Assembly (NCBI GenBank): GCA_964395715.1
Contig: CAYNAU010000001.1
Coordinates: forward strand, 1-64,000
Direction: 5' to 3'
DNA length: 64,000 bases
From: Porticoccus sp964395715
Lineage (GTDB): Bacteria > Pseudomonadota > Gammaproteobacteria > Pseudomonadales > Porticoccaceae
Shown: positions 8,468 to 17,108 of the stretch, piece after piece
How positions within the stretch are numbered: position 1 is the first letter of the stretch
Layout: each line of letters begins with the position of its first letter
Position numbers and translations under genes: made by a program
The notes under the pieces: generated by a model
Told to the model about the DNA's origin: nothing
The model's database searches: none
What the model saw: only the letters and a program-made list of their open reading frames with translations

Positions 8468-9099
8468 GACAGGCTCCCAGCAAAATCCCGTACCTTCCGG
8501 GCGACATCATCCAGGTGCTGCTGCTGGGTCAGTCCGGACTTCTTACGTGGCTTCAGATCGTGATCGCCGTCTTCAAGCCAGCACAGCTGCACCGCAGGGC
8601 TGAATGCCACCGCCTCAAGTTCCGGCGGCTTGCCAAAGGGGTCTCGAGTGCCCTGAAAAATTCTTGCGGGAGTTGCCATATCGGCAAACTGCTCCACTCG
8701 CATTTTTTCCGGTTTGCCCGGTGCATGAAAGGGAAATCCAAAGCAGCACAGACCATCGACCTGCAATTCGTCAGCCACCAGGCTGGCCATACGGCCACCC
8801 ATGGACTTGCCGCCAATCATCAGCGGACCGTTAAACTCCTGACGATCGCGAATGTCTGCCACCACTTGCCGCCAGCAATCCAGCAGCACTGGTTGGCGAT
8901 CGGGGGGCCGCTTGCTGCCACCCGAGCGTCGCTGCGCCATATAGGGGAATTCAAAACGCACCACGCTGACCTGATGCCCGGCAATACCTCTGGCCAGAGC
9001 AGAAATAAAGTCACTGTCCATCGGCGCCCCTGCACCATGGGCAAAAATCAACGTGCCGCAGCTGTGGCCTGCCCCACCGCGATCTATCAGGTAATTCAT
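8461..9099 (-). CDS. Alpha/beta-hydrolase of the KANL3/Tex30 type
   Basis: A 212-residue single-domain hydrolase. The oxyanion-hole segment LIFAHGAGAPMDS is near the N-terminus. The nucleophile elbow is GGKSMGGRM (Ser near 96). The likely acid and base are in the GTRDPFG and LEDGDHDL segments. This short variant, with HGAGAPMDS, belongs to the dienelactone-hydrolase-like Tex30/KANL3 group whose substrate is unknown. It overlaps both the downstream rlmM gene (7 bases) and the upstream yheU gene (4 bases). Confidence 0.85.
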   Translation of the reverse strand: MNYLIDRGGAGHSCGTLIFAHGAGAPMDSDFISALARGIAGHQVSVVRFEFPYMAQRRSGGSKRPPDRQPVLLDCWRQVVADIRDRQEFNGPLMIGGKSMGGRMASLVADELQVDGLCCFGFPFHAPGKPEKMRVEQFADMATPARIFQGTRDPFGKPPELEAVAFSPAVQLCWLEDGDHDLKPRKKSGLTQQQHLDDVARKVRDFAGSLSC

Positions 9100-9326
9100 G
9101 GTTGTATCTGTCGGAATTGGTGTCGGGTGAGCAGGTTACAGGTTTCAGAGTCCGGGTCAAAGATAATCACAACCTCACCCGACGCTATCTGCCGTTCAAC
9201 CTGAGCAACCTTGATGGAAAAATCCACCTCATGAACACCGTAGTCTGTTGCCTCCCGCGAGACAAAATCCTCAATCACCGCCTGCAACAGCTCGGGCGAC
9301 AAACGATCCACTGGGATTTCAATCAC
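9096..9326 (-). CDS. yheU: YheU family protein (UPF0270)
   Basis: A 76-residue protein matching the E. coli YheU pattern: IPVDRLSPELLQAVIEDFVSREATDYG, then KVAQVERQIASGEVVI. Function is unknown. It is cotranscribed by overlap with the hydrolase downstream and the methyltransferase-like gene upstream (each 4 bases). Confidence 0.88.
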   Translation of the reverse strand: MIEIPVDRLSPELLQAVIEDFVSREATDYGVHEVDFSIKVAQVERQIASGEVVIIFDPDSETCNLLTRHQFRQIQP

Positions 9327-10120
9327 GGCGCAGAGGGTTTCCTGAATTTCAGAGTCATGCGATCGCTTTCACCGATGGCCAGGTATTTCTCCCGGTTTTC
9401 CGACCCCAGACGCAGGGTCGGCGGTAACGTCCAGACCCCGGCCGGGTGATCCGCAGAATCCTTTGGATTAGCGTTAATGTCACTTTGTGCTTCCAGTACA
9501 AAACCGGCATTTTCTGCCAGCTCAATAACATAAGACTCTGTCATGTAACCACTGGCAAGCATTGCCTCCCGGGTCGTTCCTTCTTTCGCTCGGTGCTCTA
9601 CCACGCCCAGAATGCCACCCGGCTTTAATGCCTTGAAAAACAGATTGAAGGCCTGTTGTTCACTGTCTGTGCGTAGCCAGTTGTGTACATTGCGAAACGT
9701 CAATACCCTGTCGGCAGCAGCCTCGGGGGTCAACAGCTGACCGCGAGCCGGATCAAAAGTGGACAATTTCACGTTGCCGTAAACTGCAGGGCTAGAACGC
9801 AGCTTTTCTTCAAAATGCTGCCTCGACAGGTCGTAATATTTTACCCCGATTCCCACGGAGAAATGGGCCGCGTAGAACACGCCGTCCCGCATTAATGGCG
9901 CCAGTATTTCGGTGTACCAGCCACCACCCGGCCAGATCTCGACCAGGGTCATATCGGGTTCAACGCTAAAGAATGACAGCGTTTCTCCCGGGTGACGCCA
10001 GACATCCCGCTCAGCAAATTCCGGCGTGCGGTGCTCACCCTGCAACGGGTTGGCCTGTGCAACGGCGCAAAACAGCAGTACCAGTGCCAACCAAGGGGTG
10101 TATCGAACTGATTTAATCAT
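9323..10120 (-). CDS. Exported class I SAM methyltransferase-like protein (COG4798 type)
   Basis: The 265-residue protein starts at ATG 10120, preceded by a good CAGGAG site. A longer ORF reaches 10228 but lacks such a site. The first 24 residues form a clear Sec signal peptide (MIKSVRYTPWLALVLLFCAVAQA). The mature part has a methyltransferase-like fold: EIWPGGGWYTEIL as motif I, TFRNVHNW as motif IV and ALKPGGILGVVEHR as motif V. Export of a SAM-dependent fold is puzzling because SAM is not expected in the periplasm. Homologues with the same layout exist, so the signal is probably real. Confidence 0.78.
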   Translation of the reverse strand: MIKSVRYTPWLALVLLFCAVAQANPLQGEHRTPEFAERDVWRHPGETLSFFSVEPDMTLVEIWPGGGWYTEILAPLMRDGVFYAAHFSVGIGVKYYDLSRQHFEEKLRSSPAVYGNVKLSTFDPARGQLLTPEAAADRVLTFRNVHNWLRTDSEQQAFNLFFKALKPGGILGVVEHRAKEGTTREAMLASGYMTESYVIELAENAGFVLEAQSDINANPKDSADHPAGVWTLPPTLRLGSENREKYLAIGESDRMTLKFRKPSAP

Positions 10121-10219
10121 GTTGCAAACTCCTGAAATCCTTTCATGGGTTTTAACGTCATGGTCTGTGACAAGGAGATGGGACATAATACTCAGAAAAT
10201 ACCGGGGGCCAATCAACCG

Positions 10220-10738
10220 ATGAAACATTATCTCGTACTGACCGTCATGGCAGATGACCGACCCGGCATTGTCGAGCGTATCGCCGACGCCGTGGCCGCA
10301 GCTGGAGGCAACTGGCTGGAGAGTAATATGTCCCGTCTGGGCGGCAAGTTTGCCGGCATTCTGCTGGTGGATATTGCCGAGGAGAAACAGGGTGGTCTCA
10401 TCGATAGCCTCAACGGCCTGCAGTCAATGGGTATTCGCGTCACCGCCGAACCCTGCTCCAGCGTACCCGAGTCCACCGGAGAACCCCTGTTGCTGACCGT
10501 TGTCGGCAATGATCGTCCGGGCATTGTCGGGGAAATTTCCGCTATCCTGGCGCGCCTGCAGGTTAACGTGGAAGAGCTGGATACCTGTTGCGAGGATGCC
10601 CCCATGAGCTCGGAAATCCTGTTCCGCGCCACCGCCATTCTGCAGCTGCCCGCCAACCTCAGCAGGGACAGTCTGCAGTCGGCACTGGAGCAGGTCTCCG
10701 ACGACCTGATGGTGGAACTGGAAAAACCTGCGCTCTAG
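10220..10738 (+). CDS. GcvR-like protein with two ACT domains
   Basis: The 172-residue protein consists of two ACT domains, starting at YLVLTVMADDRPGIVERIADAV and at LLLTVVGNDRPGIVGEISAIL. This is the architecture of GcvR, which in E. coli binds GcvA and glycine to repress the glycine cleavage operon. No gcv genes are nearby, so the partner here is unproven. I start at ATG 10220 (MKHYLVL), where the first ACT domain begins. It is divergent from the exported methyltransferase-like gene and ends four bases into the convergent VIT-family gene. Confidence 0.83.
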   Translation: MKHYLVLTVMADDRPGIVERIADAVAAAGGNWLESNMSRLGGKFAGILLVDIAEEKQGGLIDSLNGLQSMGIRVTAEPCSSVPESTGEPLLLTVVGNDRPGIVGEISAILARLQVNVEELDTCCEDAPMSSEILFRATAILQLPANLSRDSLQSALEQVSDDLMVELEKPAL

Positions 10739-11505
10739 CCCACCAGCCCCCTGAGCAGCACACCGACACCATAGGCCATACCGGCAGCGATGCCACCGAT
10801 ACCGACAGTTTCAATACCGGAAATAAACCAGTGCTGGTCGACAAACCGGCCTTTCATAGCCCCTACCCAGAAAAAGGCCACCACGGTCATCACGGTGGAC
10901 CAAAAAAATGGCTCGCTGATCAACCCCGGTACGATCCAGTTGGCAACGTAGGTCGTCAGTGGAATAAAGCCCACCACGCAGAAAGCCACAAAAGTGGCCA
11001 GACCGGCTTTGAAAGCATTATGGTTTTGCAGAGATAGACCAAATTCTTCCTGCACCATGGTATCCACCCATTTTTCCCGGTCAGAGACGATCACATCCAC
11101 CGCCTCTTCCAGCAACTCGCCCTCAAAACCCTTGCGCGCATAGATCTGGCGCACCTCCTCCACTTCCCCTTCGGGAAACTTCTCAATTTCTTCCATTTCA
11201 CGCTGGCGGATCTTCTCGCGATGCTGATTCTCCGCCTTGGTGCCAAGGTAATTGCTGACCGCCATACTGAATCCATCGGCCAGCAGGTTGGCAAATCCGA
11301 GGATGATAATCACACCCGCCGACATGCCGGCACCGGCAACACCCGCGACGATCGCAAACGTGGTAATGGCACCATCCACGGCACCATAGATAAATTCTTT
11401 CAGGTATACGGAGTCCGGACCTTCATCCAGTCGCTTGGCGATCAGGTGGGGATGATGGTGAGCACGGTATTCCTCAAGTTCCCTCAGTTGATCATGGGTT
11501 TCCAT
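10735..11505 (-). CDS. VIT1/CCC1 family iron/manganese transporter
   Basis: A 256-residue integral membrane protein. The order is a short acidic N-terminus, TM segments in FIYGAVDGAITTFAIVAGV and VIIILGFANLLADGFSMA, and a soluble charged region rich in Glu (residues about 92-150). That region contains E-x-x-E-type metal-binding helices. Three C-terminal TM segments follow. This matches CCC1/VIT1 metal-proton antiporters that move Fe(II) or Mn(II) out of the cytosol. It is monocistronic and convergent with the gcvR-like gene. Confidence 0.88.
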   Translation of the reverse strand: METHDQLRELEEYRAHHHPHLIAKRLDEGPDSVYLKEFIYGAVDGAITTFAIVAGVAGAGMSAGVIIILGFANLLADGFSMAVSNYLGTKAENQHREKIRQREMEEIEKFPEGEVEEVRQIYARKGFEGELLEEAVDVIVSDREKWVDTMVQEEFGLSLQNHNAFKAGLATFVAFCVVGFIPLTTYVANWIVPGLISEPFFWSTVMTVVAFFWVGAMKGRFVDQHWFISGIETVGIGGIAAGMAYGVGVLLRGLVG

Positions 11506-11620
11506 TCAAACTCCTTGCCACGTAAAGCTTGTGGGGCAATGAATCCCGCCAGGGGGACAGGCTGGCCAAATAGGCCTTTGGGTAGCATGATAGCGCACAC
11601 CCAAATTGATGTACGTAACC

Positions 11621-12085
11621 ATGTTGAATATTGTCCTTTTTGAGCCGGAAATTCCTCCAAACACTGGAAACATCATACGTCTCTGCGCCAATACCGGATT
11701 TCATTTGCACCTTATTGAGCCTCTGGGCTTTGAGCTGGATGACAAGCGGCTGCGACGCGCCGGACTGGATTATCGGGAGTGGCAAGACGCCAAGGTGCAT
11801 AGCAACTGGCAAGCCTTTCTGGAAAATCAGCGCCCTGAGCGCATTTTTGCCATCAGTACCAAAGGACAGACCCGCTATACCGATATTGCCTACCGGGCAG
11901 GAGATACTCTGGTATTCGGCCCTGAAACCCGCGGCCTGTCCGTGGCCTTCCGCGAGGCGTTGCCCGGCGATCACGTTCTGCGCATTCCCATGCAGCCAGA
12001 AAGCCGCAGTCTGAATCTATCCAATGCCGCCGCGCTGATTGTCTATGAGGCCTGGCGGCAGCTTGGCTTTCAAGGTGCGATCTAA
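11621..12085 (+). CDS. trmL: tRNA (cytidine/uridine-34-2'-O)-methyltransferase TrmL
   Basis: SPOUT-fold enzyme methylating the wobble ribose of leucine tRNAs. The 154 residues cover the whole family: LNIVLFEPEIPPNTGNIIRLCANTG at the N-terminus, LVFGPETRGL, and the trefoil-knot motif IPMQPESRSLNLSNAAALIVYEA. I choose ATG 11621, which gives the standard M-L-N-I-V start. Upstream in-frame codons add only a few residues. Confidence 0.94.
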   Translation: MLNIVLFEPEIPPNTGNIIRLCANTGFHLHLIEPLGFELDDKRLRRAGLDYREWQDAKVHSNWQAFLENQRPERIFAISTKGQTRYTDIAYRAGDTLVFGPETRGLSVAFREALPGDHVLRIPMQPESRSLNLSNAAALIVYEAWRQLGFQGAI

Positions 12086-12156
12086 ACCGTGAGATGCACC
12101 CCCGGGGCAATACCCGTAAAATCCACCCCCCTACGTCCTTGAGAATCGGCCCGTCC

Positions 12157-12681
12157 ATGAACCGAGCACCCATTGGCCTGTTTTATGGCTCATCCACCTG
12201 CTACACCGAAATGGTCGCTGAAAAAATTGCAGCCGAACTGGGTGAAGGCCGCGTGGACGTGCACAACATCGAGACCGTACCCGTCTCCGAAATGGAAGAC
12301 TATGACTTTCTGATTCTCGGCATCCCCACCTGGGATTACGGAGAACTACAGGAGGACTGGGAGAACTGCTGGGACGACCTGGACGAACTGGATCTCAGCG
12401 GCAAGACCATCGCCCTCTTCGGTCTGGGCGACCAGGTCGGTTATCCGGAATGGTTTCTGGATGCCCTGGGTTACCTTTGGGCGAAGGTCCGCAACCTGGG
12501 CGCCAACACCATTGGTTACTGGCCCGTGGAAGGTTATGAATTTGAAGCATCGAAAGGGCTGACCGAAGATGGCCATCATTTTGTCGGGCTAGCCATCGAC
12601 GACGAAAATCAGTTTGATCTCACCGACCAGCGCATCAAAGCCTGGTGCGACCAAATTTGTCAGGAATTCGGTCTCGACTGA
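12157..12681 (+). CDS. Flavodoxin, long-chain, FldB-like
   Basis: FMN-binding single-electron carrier of 174 residues. The phosphate-binding loop is YGSSTCYTEMVAEKI, and the isoalloxazine-flanking loops are PTWDYGELQEDWE and GLGDQVGYPEWF. The Y-C-Y-T version of the phosphate loop (instead of the usual D-x-G-N-T-E) and the size resemble FldB better than FldA. A second, FldA-like flavodoxin is at 25.9 kb. ATG 12157 is chosen because the fold begins there. Confidence 0.85.
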   Translation: MNRAPIGLFYGSSTCYTEMVAEKIAAELGEGRVDVHNIETVPVSEMEDYDFLILGIPTWDYGELQEDWENCWDDLDELDLSGKTIALFGLGDQVGYPEWFLDALGYLWAKVRNLGANTIGYWPVEGYEFEASKGLTEDGHHFVGLAIDDENQFDLTDQRIKAWCDQICQEFGLD

Positions 12682-12693
12682 GCATGAGCAGCC

Positions 12694-13092
12694 CTAAAAG
12701 CTGTTCGCCAGCACAATCCCCGCAGACAGCAAAATCATGGTCAAAGTACCCGCCGTACCGAGAAACCGCGGGGGCGACGACCCGGCACTTTTGCCCAGAC
12801 CATACGCATGCAGCAAACGACACACCACCAGCAGGCTACCCAGAGCATGCACCGGCCAGGTACTGCTGAGGGTATTTTCAACGGCCAGCAACAACAGTAA
12901 CGCCATCGGCATGTATTCCGCGGCATTGCCGTGCACACGAATGCGCCGACTCAACTCACGATTGTCGCCATCACCAATACCCACCCGGTAACTAAAACGG
13001 CCGCGGACCACCTGTAGCGCCAACACCACCAGGAGAATTCCACACAACGCCATATAGATGGCGGACACTTCCATACTGAAGGTACTGGGCAT
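12694..13092 (-). CDS. MAPEG family membrane protein
   Basis: A 132-residue protein with four predicted TM helices. It shows the MAPEG signature: YRVGIGDGDNRELSRRIRVHGNAAEYMPMALLLL, then LHALGSLLVVCRLLHAYG. Relatives are microsomal glutathione transferase-like proteins such as YecN; the bacterial role is undefined. It is convergent with the flavodoxin gene. Confidence 0.87.
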   Translation of the reverse strand: MPSTFSMEVSAIYMALCGILLVVLALQVVRGRFSYRVGIGDGDNRELSRRIRVHGNAAEYMPMALLLLLAVENTLSSTWPVHALGSLLVVCRLLHAYGLGKSAGSSPPRFLGTAGTLTMILLSAGIVLANSF

Positions 13093-13184
13093 GGCAACAA
13101 GCTCCTTATCTGCCGTGAACGTGCTCTAATTAAACCACAGCCGGATTCTGCTGATAAAATGCGCCCCACCGCCAGGAAATACCC

Positions 13185-15248
13185 ATGTCAGACCCTTTGT
13201 CAGAGCCGTCTACAGACACCGTGCAACAAGCCGCCATCCACTGGGATGACAAGGGCCAGCCGTTGTCCGATGCCTTTAATGATGTGTATTTCTCCAGGGC
13301 CAGTGGCATTGAAGAAACTCGCTATGTGTTCCTGCAGCACAACGGCCTCCCCGAACGCTGGCAGGATTGGCAGCAGCCCATGTTTACCATTGGCGAAACC
13401 GGTTTCGGTACGGGCCTTAACTTCCTCACCGTCGCCGACAGTTGGCTACAACAGGTTGACGATGTGAGCGCCCGGCTGCATTTTGTCTCGGCAGAAAAAT
13501 TTCCCCTCTCAAAAAGCGACCTGGAAAAAGCTCTGGCACTGTGGCCAGAGTTATCGTCACTGGCCTCCGAGCTGATTGAACAATACCCACCGCCGGTGGC
13601 AGGCATCCATCGCCTTTACCTGGCAAACCAGCGCATCGTCCTGACCCTGTTATATGGCGATGCCGGGGAGATGTTCGCCAGCCTCAAGGGCACTGACCGC
13701 CCACTGTTTCGCCGAGCCGGCAACCCGCGCATCAATGCCTGGTTCCTGGATGGCTTCGCCCCGGCAAAAAACCCGGAAATGTGGAGCGATGAACTGTTTC
13801 AGGCTATCGCCGATTTGAGCGGACCCGGCACCACCTTCAGCACCTTTACCGCTGCCGGTATTGTGCGCCGCGGTTTGCAGGCAGTCGGTTTTGGGGTGGA
13901 AAAAGTTCAGGGCTTTGGCCACAAGCGGGACATGCTCTGCGGGCAAATGGAAGAACCCATCTGCGAACCAACAACTGAGAAAGATTGGTTACCGGCGACC
14001 TACAATGCCAAACACCAGCCCCCCTGGTATCTGGCACCCCAAATCAACCGCCCGCAATCCGCTCTTGTACTGGGCGGTGGTATCGCTGGCTGTGCAACGG
14101 CAAGGGCTTTGGCGGAGCGGGGTATCCCTGTCACCCTGATCGAACAACACAAAGAATTAGCACAGGAAGGCTCCGGTAATCCCCAGGGTATCATTTACCC
14201 CAAGCTGTCCAACAAGCACTCCCCCCTGGCTCAGTTCGGCCTGATGGCCCTGCTCCATGCCAGCCGCTATCACCAACAATTTCTGAACAATGGCGGCAGC
14301 CGTTGCGGGGTGCTGGTACTGCCGGAAACAGACCAGGACCGGCAAACATTTCAGGAAATTGCCACGCAGTTCCCCCCGCAACTGGTCCAGCTAGTAAAGG
14401 GCACAGCCTTGAGCGATGTAGCAGGAATAGACCTCAGCGCCGAGGTAGGGCTGTTTTTCCCGCAACTGGGCTGGATCAACCCACCGGATGCCTGTGAGTC
14501 ACTGGCACAACACCCGCTGATTGAAAGGCGCACCGCGCACATTGAACGCCTTATCTATGAAGATGGATGCTGGCGGGCACTGGATAATGCTGATAACCCG
14601 GAGGCAGAGGCGCCGGTGACAATTATCGCCACGGCATACCACAGCAACCTCTTCGAGCAGACCTGCCACCTACCGTTAAAACAGATTCGCGGCCAGATCA
14701 GCTGTCTACCCGCCACGACGGATAGCAACAACCTGAAAACCGTCATCTGTGGCGAGGGCTATTTGGCTCCCGCTAATAACGGCATCCATACTCTGGGCGC
14801 TACCTACAATATCGGCGAGACCAGCCGTGAACTCCGCGCAGAGGACCACCAAACAAATTTGCAGCAACTGGCGAAAACCGATGCCACGGCGGCGGCGCTG
14901 TTTGCCTCCGTACACCCCGAACAACTTGCCGGCCGCGCCGCCTTCCGCTGCACCACACCGGATTACCTGCCCATTGCAGGGCCAGCGCCGAAATTTGAGG
15001 AATACCTGGAAAGCTACTCACTATTGCGCAAAAACGCCCGCTCGCATATTCCTGTTGCCGGCCCGGCCTGGCCGGGGCTATACCTGAATTGCGGCCACGG
15101 CTCTCGAGGCATGAGCTATGCACCGTTGTGCGCAGAATTGATTGCCAGTGAGATTTGCGGGGAGGTGCCACCCCTGTCGCTGCCGTTGCGTCAGGCAGTG
15201 CATCCGGGACGGTTTATTATTCGGGATCTTAAACGCGGTAAGTGTTGA
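13185..15248 (+). CDS. mnmC: Bifunctional tRNA mnm5s2U34 biosynthesis protein MnmC
   Basis: Finishes the wobble uridine of several tRNAs. The C-terminal FAD oxidase removes the carboxymethyl group from cmnm5s2U, and the N-terminal SAM domain methylates the product. Residues 1-about 240 carry the methyltransferase domain (GFGTGLNFL, then WFLDGFAPAKNPEMW). From about residue 290 the FAD domain begins with the dinucleotide fold ALVLGGGIAGCATARALAERG and ends with GHGSRGMSYAPL. The length (687 aa) fits a fused MnmC. Confidence 0.95.
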   Translation: MSDPLSEPSTDTVQQAAIHWDDKGQPLSDAFNDVYFSRASGIEETRYVFLQHNGLPERWQDWQQPMFTIGETGFGTGLNFLTVADSWLQQVDDVSARLHFVSAEKFPLSKSDLEKALALWPELSSLASELIEQYPPPVAGIHRLYLANQRIVLTLLYGDAGEMFASLKGTDRPLFRRAGNPRINAWFLDGFAPAKNPEMWSDELFQAIADLSGPGTTFSTFTAAGIVRRGLQAVGFGVEKVQGFGHKRDMLCGQMEEPICEPTTEKDWLPATYNAKHQPPWYLAPQINRPQSALVLGGGIAGCATARALAERGIPVTLIEQHKELAQEGSGNPQGIIYPKLSNKHSPLAQFGLMALLHASRYHQQFLNNGGSRCGVLVLPETDQDRQTFQEIATQFPPQLVQLVKGTALSDVAGIDLSAEVGLFFPQLGWINPPDACESLAQHPLIERRTAHIERLIYEDGCWRALDNADNPEAEAPVTIIATAYHSNLFEQTCHLPLKQIRGQISCLPATTDSNNLKTVICGEGYLAPANNGIHTLGATYNIGETSRELRAEDHQTNLQQLAKTDATAAALFASVHPEQLAGRAAFRCTTPDYLPIAGPAPKFEEYLESYSLLRKNARSHIPVAGPAWPGLYLNCGHGSRGMSYAPLCAELIASEICGEVPPLSLPLRQAVHPGRFIIRDLKRGKC

Positions 15249-15251
15249 AGG

Positions 15252-15902
15252 TTACTCTTCGTAATCCGCCAGCTTTTTCTTTGCTTCGCGGTTATTTTTC
15301 TCCAGCATTTCAGCCGAGCCGGAACCGCAAGAGATAATGGTGCGCATGGCCTCTTCCACTGTCACATGCGGCAACAACTGCACACAGTTTTCGGGCAGGT
15401 GATAGGTCAGACCAGAGGTCGGGATCGGCGCGGTGGGCACAAATACCGTAAAAGCGCCATCGGGGTGGCGACTGGTAACAATGGCGGTGACGGTGGTCGG
15501 GGAATCCGGACCGAAAATTTTTGCCAGTGCCGCCTGGCCCTTGAGCAGGCTGTCCTCGCTGCTGCCACCCAGCAATTGGGAAACTATTTCACGAATAGTC
15601 CGATAACCCGGCGCCAGTTTCGCCAGCCAGCCATCAAGATGGCCGTGCATCCAGCCACCGAGGCGGGTTTTTATCAGCAGCCCCACCACGAAACAGGCAC
15701 CCAGAATAATTCCCAGCACTGACAGAAAAGCCACAAACTCATTTAGCGCCGTTTCCTGCTGCAACAGGTCAGTGAGCGGGCTAATAAGATCGGAAATAGC
15801 CCCGAACAGCCAGACAAAGATCATTGCCAACAGCGCGATGGGAAGCACCACCATCAATCCACCCAGAATTGTCAGGGTAAGAAATGATCGGACACGTTGC
15901 AT
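15252..15902 (-). CDS. DUF502 family membrane protein
   Basis: A 216-residue protein with two N-terminal TM helices (about 8-35 and 57-80). A conserved soluble domain follows, with the family's landmarks PGYRTIREIVSQLLG, GAFTVFVPTAPIPTSGLTYHL and VTVEEAMRTIISCG. Function is unknown. It is convergent with mnmC, with only three bases between the stops. Confidence 0.9.
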   Translation of the reverse strand: MQRVRSFLTLTILGGLMVVLPIALLAMIFVWLFGAISDLISPLTDLLQQETALNEFVAFLSVLGIILGACFVVGLLIKTRLGGWMHGHLDGWLAKLAPGYRTIREIVSQLLGGSSEDSLLKGQAALAKIFGPDSPTTVTAIVTSRHPDGAFTVFVPTAPIPTSGLTYHLPENCVQLLPHVTVEEAMRTIISCGSGSAEMLEKNNREAKKKLADYEE

Positions 15903-16121
15903 GGTCTATCCTCAAAACAGATATCGGCGGAGCCAGAGAAATGTGGCGGAGTTGATGTCTATCAAATCAGAATTGCCGCGGCACATCCAGACCGCTGTGC
16001 ACAGCAACAAAAGTCGTCACCAAAACTGTGCACGCTGCCTGGCTGAGGGCATGAACTGGTCACACTTCCTTCGACGGAGCCGTGCCGGTTGGCAGCTGCT
16101 CCACCGAAGGGACTTGTGGGA

Positions 16122-16532
16122 TTACACTTCGGCGCTGGCCAGCCAGGTATCGTGCTTATTGCATACACTGAGTACGTAAATCTTACCGCTGTAATCCGCC
16201 AACTCGTACTCGGAGAAAGGCGTAGTGTCCTTGGCAGGATCAAACATCTTTTCCGCGATAAATTGGTAGTCCGCATCCAGCACCATATGCTTGACGATAT
16301 AGTGCTCGTAACCCCTCATCTCATGAGGTGTAGTTACCTTCACGGTTTTCCCGGAGACCTCAACCACCGGCATATGACCGCCAATCTTCTGACTCCAGCG
16401 ACCAGGTGCTTCCTTGGTGTAATACACACCACCAGCCATACCGGATTTTGTTGAGGCGAGGACACTCTTGGGGACAAGTATGCTCCCTGCGAGGCCTAAC
16501 GCCGACATTCCAATGAAACCCCTTCTGTTCAT
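16122..16532 (-). CDS. Exported superoxide reductase-like (desulfoferrodoxin family) protein
   Basis: The 136-residue protein begins with a twin-arginine-type leader (MNRRGFIGMSALGLAGSILV), suggesting Tat export after cofactor insertion. The mature part resembles the class II superoxide reductase iron centre: H53 in GGHMPVVE, H70 in TPHEM, H77 in YEHYIVKH, and C124 and H127 in VCNKHDTW. Known SORs have Glu-Lys before the first His and CNxHG at the end. Here these are Gly-Gly and CNKHD, so catalysis may differ. Weak region: 15903-16121 downstream contains no convincing gene. Confidence 0.75.
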   Translation of the reverse strand: MNRRGFIGMSALGLAGSILVPKSVLASTKSGMAGGVYYTKEAPGRWSQKIGGHMPVVEVSGKTVKVTTPHEMRGYEHYIVKHMVLDADYQFIAEKMFDPAKDTTPFSEYELADYSGKIYVLSVCNKHDTWLASAEV

Positions 16533-16758
16533 TTGACACCTCTAACAATTGGTTGAACGCGACACTTTTGAGCCTGGCAGCGCCGCAAAGCCAGATGATA
16601 CCTCTGACCATTCTTGCAAATAACGCTCCAAAAATGGAATCGGCAATATCCAGAACATTTACGCCCCATTCTGCTGACGAAATCATGACGAACAAATGAC
16701 CACATGAGTGTCTAACATCAACAGTAAGCACCACATTGTAGAATAAAACTCTGTGAAG

Positions 16759-16772
16759 TTGACCACCGTCAA
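16759..16772. promoter_or_regulatory. FNR/NnrR-family-type palindrome upstream of the DUF2892 gene
   Basis: TTGACCACCGTCAA is a perfect palindrome of the TTGAC-N4-GTCAA form bound by several FNR/CRP-family regulators. Its centre is 41.5 bases upstream of a start predicted from the -10-like TAAACT (16795-16800), the usual class II activator position. The DUF2892 start codon is at 16828. Confidence 0.45.
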
Positions 16773-16827
16773 TTCCACAAAGTGGCAAGCCAACTAAACT
16801 GCCCCCGGTTTAATGGAGGATGACACT

Positions 16828-17022
16828 ATGAAAGCAAATGTCGGCACCGTGGATCGGGTGATCCGCATCGTGGTTGGACTGGCACTGATTGCTCTGGTCT
16901 TTGTCGGACCGCAAACCCCCTGGGGCTGGATCGGCATCGTACCGCTTGCCACTGGCCTGATCAGCAATTGCCCGCTCTACACCCTACTCGGGTTGAGCAC
17001 CTGCCCGCTGAAGAAAAAATAG
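16828..17022 (+). CDS. DUF2892 (YgaP-type) small membrane protein
   Basis: A 64-residue inner-membrane protein with two TM hairpin helices: VDRVIRIVVGLALIALVFVG and WIGIVPLATGLISNCPLYTLLG. The C-terminal NCPLYTLLGLSTC cysteines match the DUF2892/YgaP-like family, whose members often accompany rhodanese domains. I choose ATG 16828 because GGAGGA at 16816-16821 is correctly spaced for it. The in-frame ATG at 16813 lacks a site. Confidence 0.85.
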   Translation: MKANVGTVDRVIRIVVGLALIALVFVGPQTPWGWIGIVPLATGLISNCPLYTLLGLSTCPLKKK

Positions 17023-17036
17023 AGAAGCGTACACAA

Positions 17037-17065
17037 AACAGGCGCAGAAGCTTTCTGCGCCTGTT
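17037..17065. terminator. Perfect 13-bp hairpin after the DUF2892 gene
   Basis: AACAGGCGCAGAA pairs perfectly with TTCTGCGCCTGTT across a 3-base loop, 15 bases after the stop. The following T-tract is poor, so it may act as a terminator or an RNA stabiliser. Confidence 0.65.
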
Positions 17066-17108
17066 GATAATTGCTGACCGCTTTTAACTACGAATTAACG
17101 ACGATTTT

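Noticed and set aside
15903..16121. Possible small gene between DUF502 and superoxide-reductase-like genes
   Set aside because: The available frames overlap the neighbour or lack a start with a ribosome site, and their translations look random.
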